Positions 61,086 to 64,000 of a DNA stretch of 64,000 nt are shown in pieces (position 1 is the first letter of the stretch; every line of letters starts with the position of its first letter). Below the pieces are notes generated by a model. The model did not search any database, was not told the origin of the DNA, and was given only the letters and a program-made list of their open reading frames with translations. A program made the position numbers and the translations under genes. The stretch is taken from contig OX422223.1 of the NCBI GenBank assembly GCA_949130495.1, positions 75,266,751 to 75,330,750 of the forward strand, read 5' to 3'. This DNA comes from Sambucus nigra. Taxonomy: Eukaryota; Streptophyta; Magnoliopsida; Dipsacales; Adoxaceae.

Positions 61086-62130
61086 ATAATTATGAGGACT
61101 TAAGCTTAAAAACAAGGCGTTAGAGGGTGAAAACTCGAAACAGCCCCGTACGGTTCCGTGAGAGGAACCAACACCTCTCACGGTACCAATGTAACACGTA
61201 GGAACTGACCGCGCGATAACGAGACTCCCGGTTTGAGAATTCGACGATAATTTGAAAATATGAGGACTTAAGCTAGAAAACATTGCATTAGTGGGTGAAA
61301 AGCCGAAACAGCCCCGTGAGTGGAACCAACACCTCGCACGGAACCAATGTAACTCGTAGAAACTGATCGTGCGATCACGAGACCCTCGGTTTGAGAATAC
61401 GACGATAATTTCAATGTTTCTGGACTCAGGCTTAAAAACATAACGTTAGAGGGTGAAAAGCTGAAACAGCCCCCGAACAGCCCCATGAGTAGCACCAACA
61501 GCTCGCACGGGACCAATGTAACTCATAGGAACTGACTGCGCGATCACGCGACCCCTGGTTTGAGAATACGATGAATATTTGTATATTTCTAAACTTAGGC
61601 TTAAAAACAAGGCGTTAGTGGGTGAAAACCCGAAACAGCCTCCGAACGGCCCCGTGAGTGCACCAACACCTCGCACGGGACCAATGTAACTCGTAGGAAC
61701 TGATCACGCAACTATGGAACTCCTGATTTGAGAATATGACTGCAATTTTAATATTTCTAGACTTAGGCTTAAAAATATGGCATTAGTGGGTGAAAATTCA
61801 AAACACCCCCCCTACGGCCCCTTGGGAGGCACTAACACTTCTCACGGGACTAATGTAACTCGTAGGAACTGACCGCGCGATCAAGGGACTCTCAGTTTGA
61901 GAATAACGATAATTTGAAAATATGAGGACTTAAGCTTAAAAATAAGGTGTTAGAGGGGGAAAACACGAAATAGCCCCCGTACGGTTTCGTGAGAGGCACC
62001 AACACCTCTCACGGGACCAATATAACATATACGAACTGACCGCATGATTACGGGACTCCCGATTTGAGAATATGATGATAATTTGAAAATACGAGGACTT
62101 AAGCTTGACAATAAGGCATTAGAGGGTGAA
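61086..62130. repeat. ~168-bp satellite array, left block (about 6 units)
   Basis: The word gcgttag/gcattag marks unit positions at 61119, 61287, 61445, 61614, 61782, 61949 and 62118, giving steps of 168, 158, 169, 168, 167 and 169. Each unit has aacagccccnn, a GTGAGAGG...CCTCTCAC-type inverted repeat, accaatgtaactcgtaggaactgaccgcgcg, a tttgagaatacgacgataat segment and an end near gacttaggcttaaaaac. Units differ by roughly 10-20 percent by eye. Confidence 0.93.
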
Positions 62131-62460
62131 AAACGGTTAATCCCTTCTTTACTTCCCATTTTCGCTAAAAAGTCCGCCACCTGGTTGCCTTCTCTATATA
62201 TATGGAAGTTCCTGACTCCCAGACCACCTCCATTTGTAGGCCTTGTAATGTCCTCCCATTTACACCATCGATGCCTATTCTCCCCATAATTTGAACTCCA
62301 AAAAAACTTTGCCATTAGATTACACAGCCTTTCAATGATAACTTTAGGAGGGGATACAGCAGATATTAGATTATGCATAAGTTTTATATACATGCACATA
62401 ACTGAGTAAAGTATATATCTTAACCAATAACCCAATTACACAATGCATTCCCCGATAATA
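62131..62460 (-). pseudogene. LINE (non-LTR) RT C-terminus joined to RNase H remnant
   Basis: On the minus strand, residues LISAVSPPKVIIERLCNLMA, then FFWSS and WCKWEDITRPTNGGGLGVRN, match the region after the plant L1-type RT domain (FFWG...W..W..IC.PK..GGLG.R). It passes directly into YREGNQVADFLAKMGSKEG, the end of the RNase H domain of such elements, so about 200 or more residues between are deleted. The frame then runs on into satellite sequence at 62130. The remnant lies inside the satellite array. Confidence 0.82.
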
Positions 62461-63202
62461 AGTGATGACCAACTATAAAACTTTATTTGAATGGCAATCC
62501 TTAACGTTATTTTCAATAAACACACACAAACTGGATAGATACCAGATAAACATACCGCACACACCAAGCTAAAATTTTTAATGAAAAAGCATCTTCAAAG
62601 ATTAAAAATATTCTAAATCCTCGAAGTTCCATCCAACTCTACATAAGTTAGAGTAAACTAAACATAAAACAGAAGGATAACAATGATACCAGACAAAAGA
62701 AGTGACAGATGAAAGTATAACTTAAACTAAGTGTGGTAAAAACATATTTACATAAATGTGCATACATTTCAAAATAAGGTAGTACTTAAAATCAAACTGA
62801 AAACCAACAACAATTTGAAATAATCTCCAAAAATGAAGAATCCTGAATCCACATATGCTGGAATTTAAAGGCCTTATGGATAATATCAACTGTAATGGTA
62901 ATCTGCATTATTAGTGGACTGTGATCAAATCAACTTTTGTTAAGATAATGAACAACTTCTGTGATCAGAACTAATATTAAGTGAAAGTATTTTCACTTAA
63001 TAAGGACCATAGATCAACCACTAAATCCAGTCAATAAAGGAGAAAATTTATTAGTTATATACTAGTAATTTGTGTATGCAACTATATACCCAAACCCCCA
63101 AAATCCAGAACATTTAATCAATTAGGAAGCTATGCGGACCACTAATGGATCGATTCAGTCAGGCAGCGAGGTTAAACATAACTCACTCACACATAACTGA
63201 TG
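62461..63202. other. AT-rich insert within the satellite, unassigned
   Basis: No coding signature, TIR or repeat structure was seen. It may be part of the LINE insertion or another insertion in the array. Confidence 0.4.
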
Positions 63203-63427
63203 CCAATATAGTAGCTATATATGGCCATATAGCAGCTATATATGGCTATATAACAGCTATATATGGCCATATATAGCAGCTATATATGCCCATATATGGC
63301 AGCTATATAAAGCAGCTATATATAGCAACTATATATGGCTATATAGTAGCTATATAAGCCCATATATAGCAACTATATATGGCCATATCTAGCAGCTATA
63401 TATGAGCCTATATAACTGCTATATATG
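63203..63427. repeat. TA-rich palindromic minisatellite
   Basis: About eleven to twelve units of roughly 18-22 bp combine agctatata and tggccatata (for example agcagctatatatggccata). Both AGCT and GGCC cores make short palindromes, so the block can fold many ways. It abuts a satellite unit at gagaatacgacga (63429). Confidence 0.9.
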
Positions 63428-64000
63428 GAGAATACGACGATAATTTCCATATTTTTAGACTTAGGCTTAAAAACATGGCGTTAGTTGGGGAAACCCCGAA
63501 ACAGCCCTCGAATGGCCCCGTGGCTAGCACCAACACCTCCCACGGGACCAATATAACTCGTAGGAACTGACCACGTAACCGTGGGACTCTCGGTTTGAGA
63601 ATACGACGATAATTTTCATATTTCTAGAATTAGGTTTAAAAATATGGCGTTAGAGGGTCAAGACTCAAAACAGCCCCCGAACGTCCTCGTGGGAGGCATC
63701 AACACCTCCCACGGGACCAATGTAACTCATAGGAACTATCCCCGTAGCCACGGGTCTCCCGGTTTGAGAATATGACGATAATTTGTATATTTATAAAGGC
63801 TTAAAAACATGGCGTTAGTGGGTGAAAACTCGAAACAACCCCCGAACGGTCCCGTGGGAGGCACCAACACCTCCCACGGGACCAATGTAACCTGTAGGAA
63901 CTGACCGCGCAGCCACGGGGCTCCCGGTTTGAGAATACGACGATAATTTGTATATTTCTAGACTTACGCATAAAAACATGGCGTTAGAGGGTGAAAATAC
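63427..64000. repeat. ~168-bp satellite array, right block (continues past the window)
   Basis: Marker positions at 63480, 63649, 63814 and 63983 give steps of 169, 165 and 169. The unit near 63847-63882 contains a perfect 14-bp-arm inverted repeat GGTCCCGTGGGAGG ... CCTCCCACGGGACC with an 8-nt loop. The array reaches the right edge. Confidence 0.93.

Noticed and set aside
61086..61676. Protein-coding gene family in the satellite (frames of 76-82 codons)
   Set aside because: The frames are tandem copies of a noncoding satellite unit whose length happens to be a multiple of three. Kept only as a low-interest finding.

Overview
The window is nuclear DNA from a flowering plant, most likely a eudicot. 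It is AT-rich, packed with plant-type LTR retrotransposons, MITEs, a LINE and satellite DNA, and holds one clear host gene. The species cannot be told from the sequence. No organelle, bacterial, CRISPR, tRNA or rRNA features were seen.

Host gene: 13388-15565 (+) is an uninterrupted 725-codon CDS for an arginine-rich tandem CCCH zinc-finger protein with N-terminal ankyrin repeats (plant RR-TZF family, closest in size to the Arabidopsis TZF7/OXS2 and TZF8 type). A 5'UTR intron (12190-13376) and a possible 14-codon uORF lie upstream. No other intact host gene is visible.

Layout. 1-2703: 5' end of a minus-strand Ty3 element of the Athila/Tat kind (leader ORF, tRNA-Asp-like PBS, 1.5-kb LTR). 2704-5712: degenerate repeats with a hairpin array and a possible LTR end. 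5713-6940: AT-rich DNA with a compound microsatellite. 6940-10440: hAT transposase fossil split by a ~1.6-kb solo LTR. 11500-16100: the TZF gene. 16500-24430: a cluster of non-autonomous DNA transposons, several with exact target-site duplications (TSDs). These include three copies of one hAT-type MITE family, one of them sitting in one half of a 228-bp tandem duplication whose other half preserves the empty site. 26773-27395: copia 5' fragment. 27400-31260 and 47995-50148: a degenerate array dominated by a GTTACA-type motif on one strand.

32020-47652 is a 15.6-kb minus-strand LTR element with 3.0-3.1-kb LTRs, a tRNA-iMet PBS, a PPT and a near-perfect 5-bp TSD, inserted between the two array blocks. 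Its interior is a same-orientation patchwork: copia gag-integrase, Tat-type protease, Tat-type LTR/PBS/gag, and ~3.4 kb without recognisable coding. A related LTR (50149-58096) is split by a degenerate copia element (52461-57360) and is followed by a chromovirus-like integrase C-terminus (to ~58790).

58800-59410 holds eleven hairpins with conserved arms. 61086-62130 and 63427-64000 are blocks of a ~168-bp satellite whose units carry a long inverted repeat. The blocks are separated by a LINE remnant and a TA-rich palindromic minisatellite.

The most interesting structural themes are repeated short palindrome clusters inside unrelated LTRs, the hairpin satellite, and the patchwork 15.6-kb element. 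None is proven to be a new system, because no database comparison was possible.
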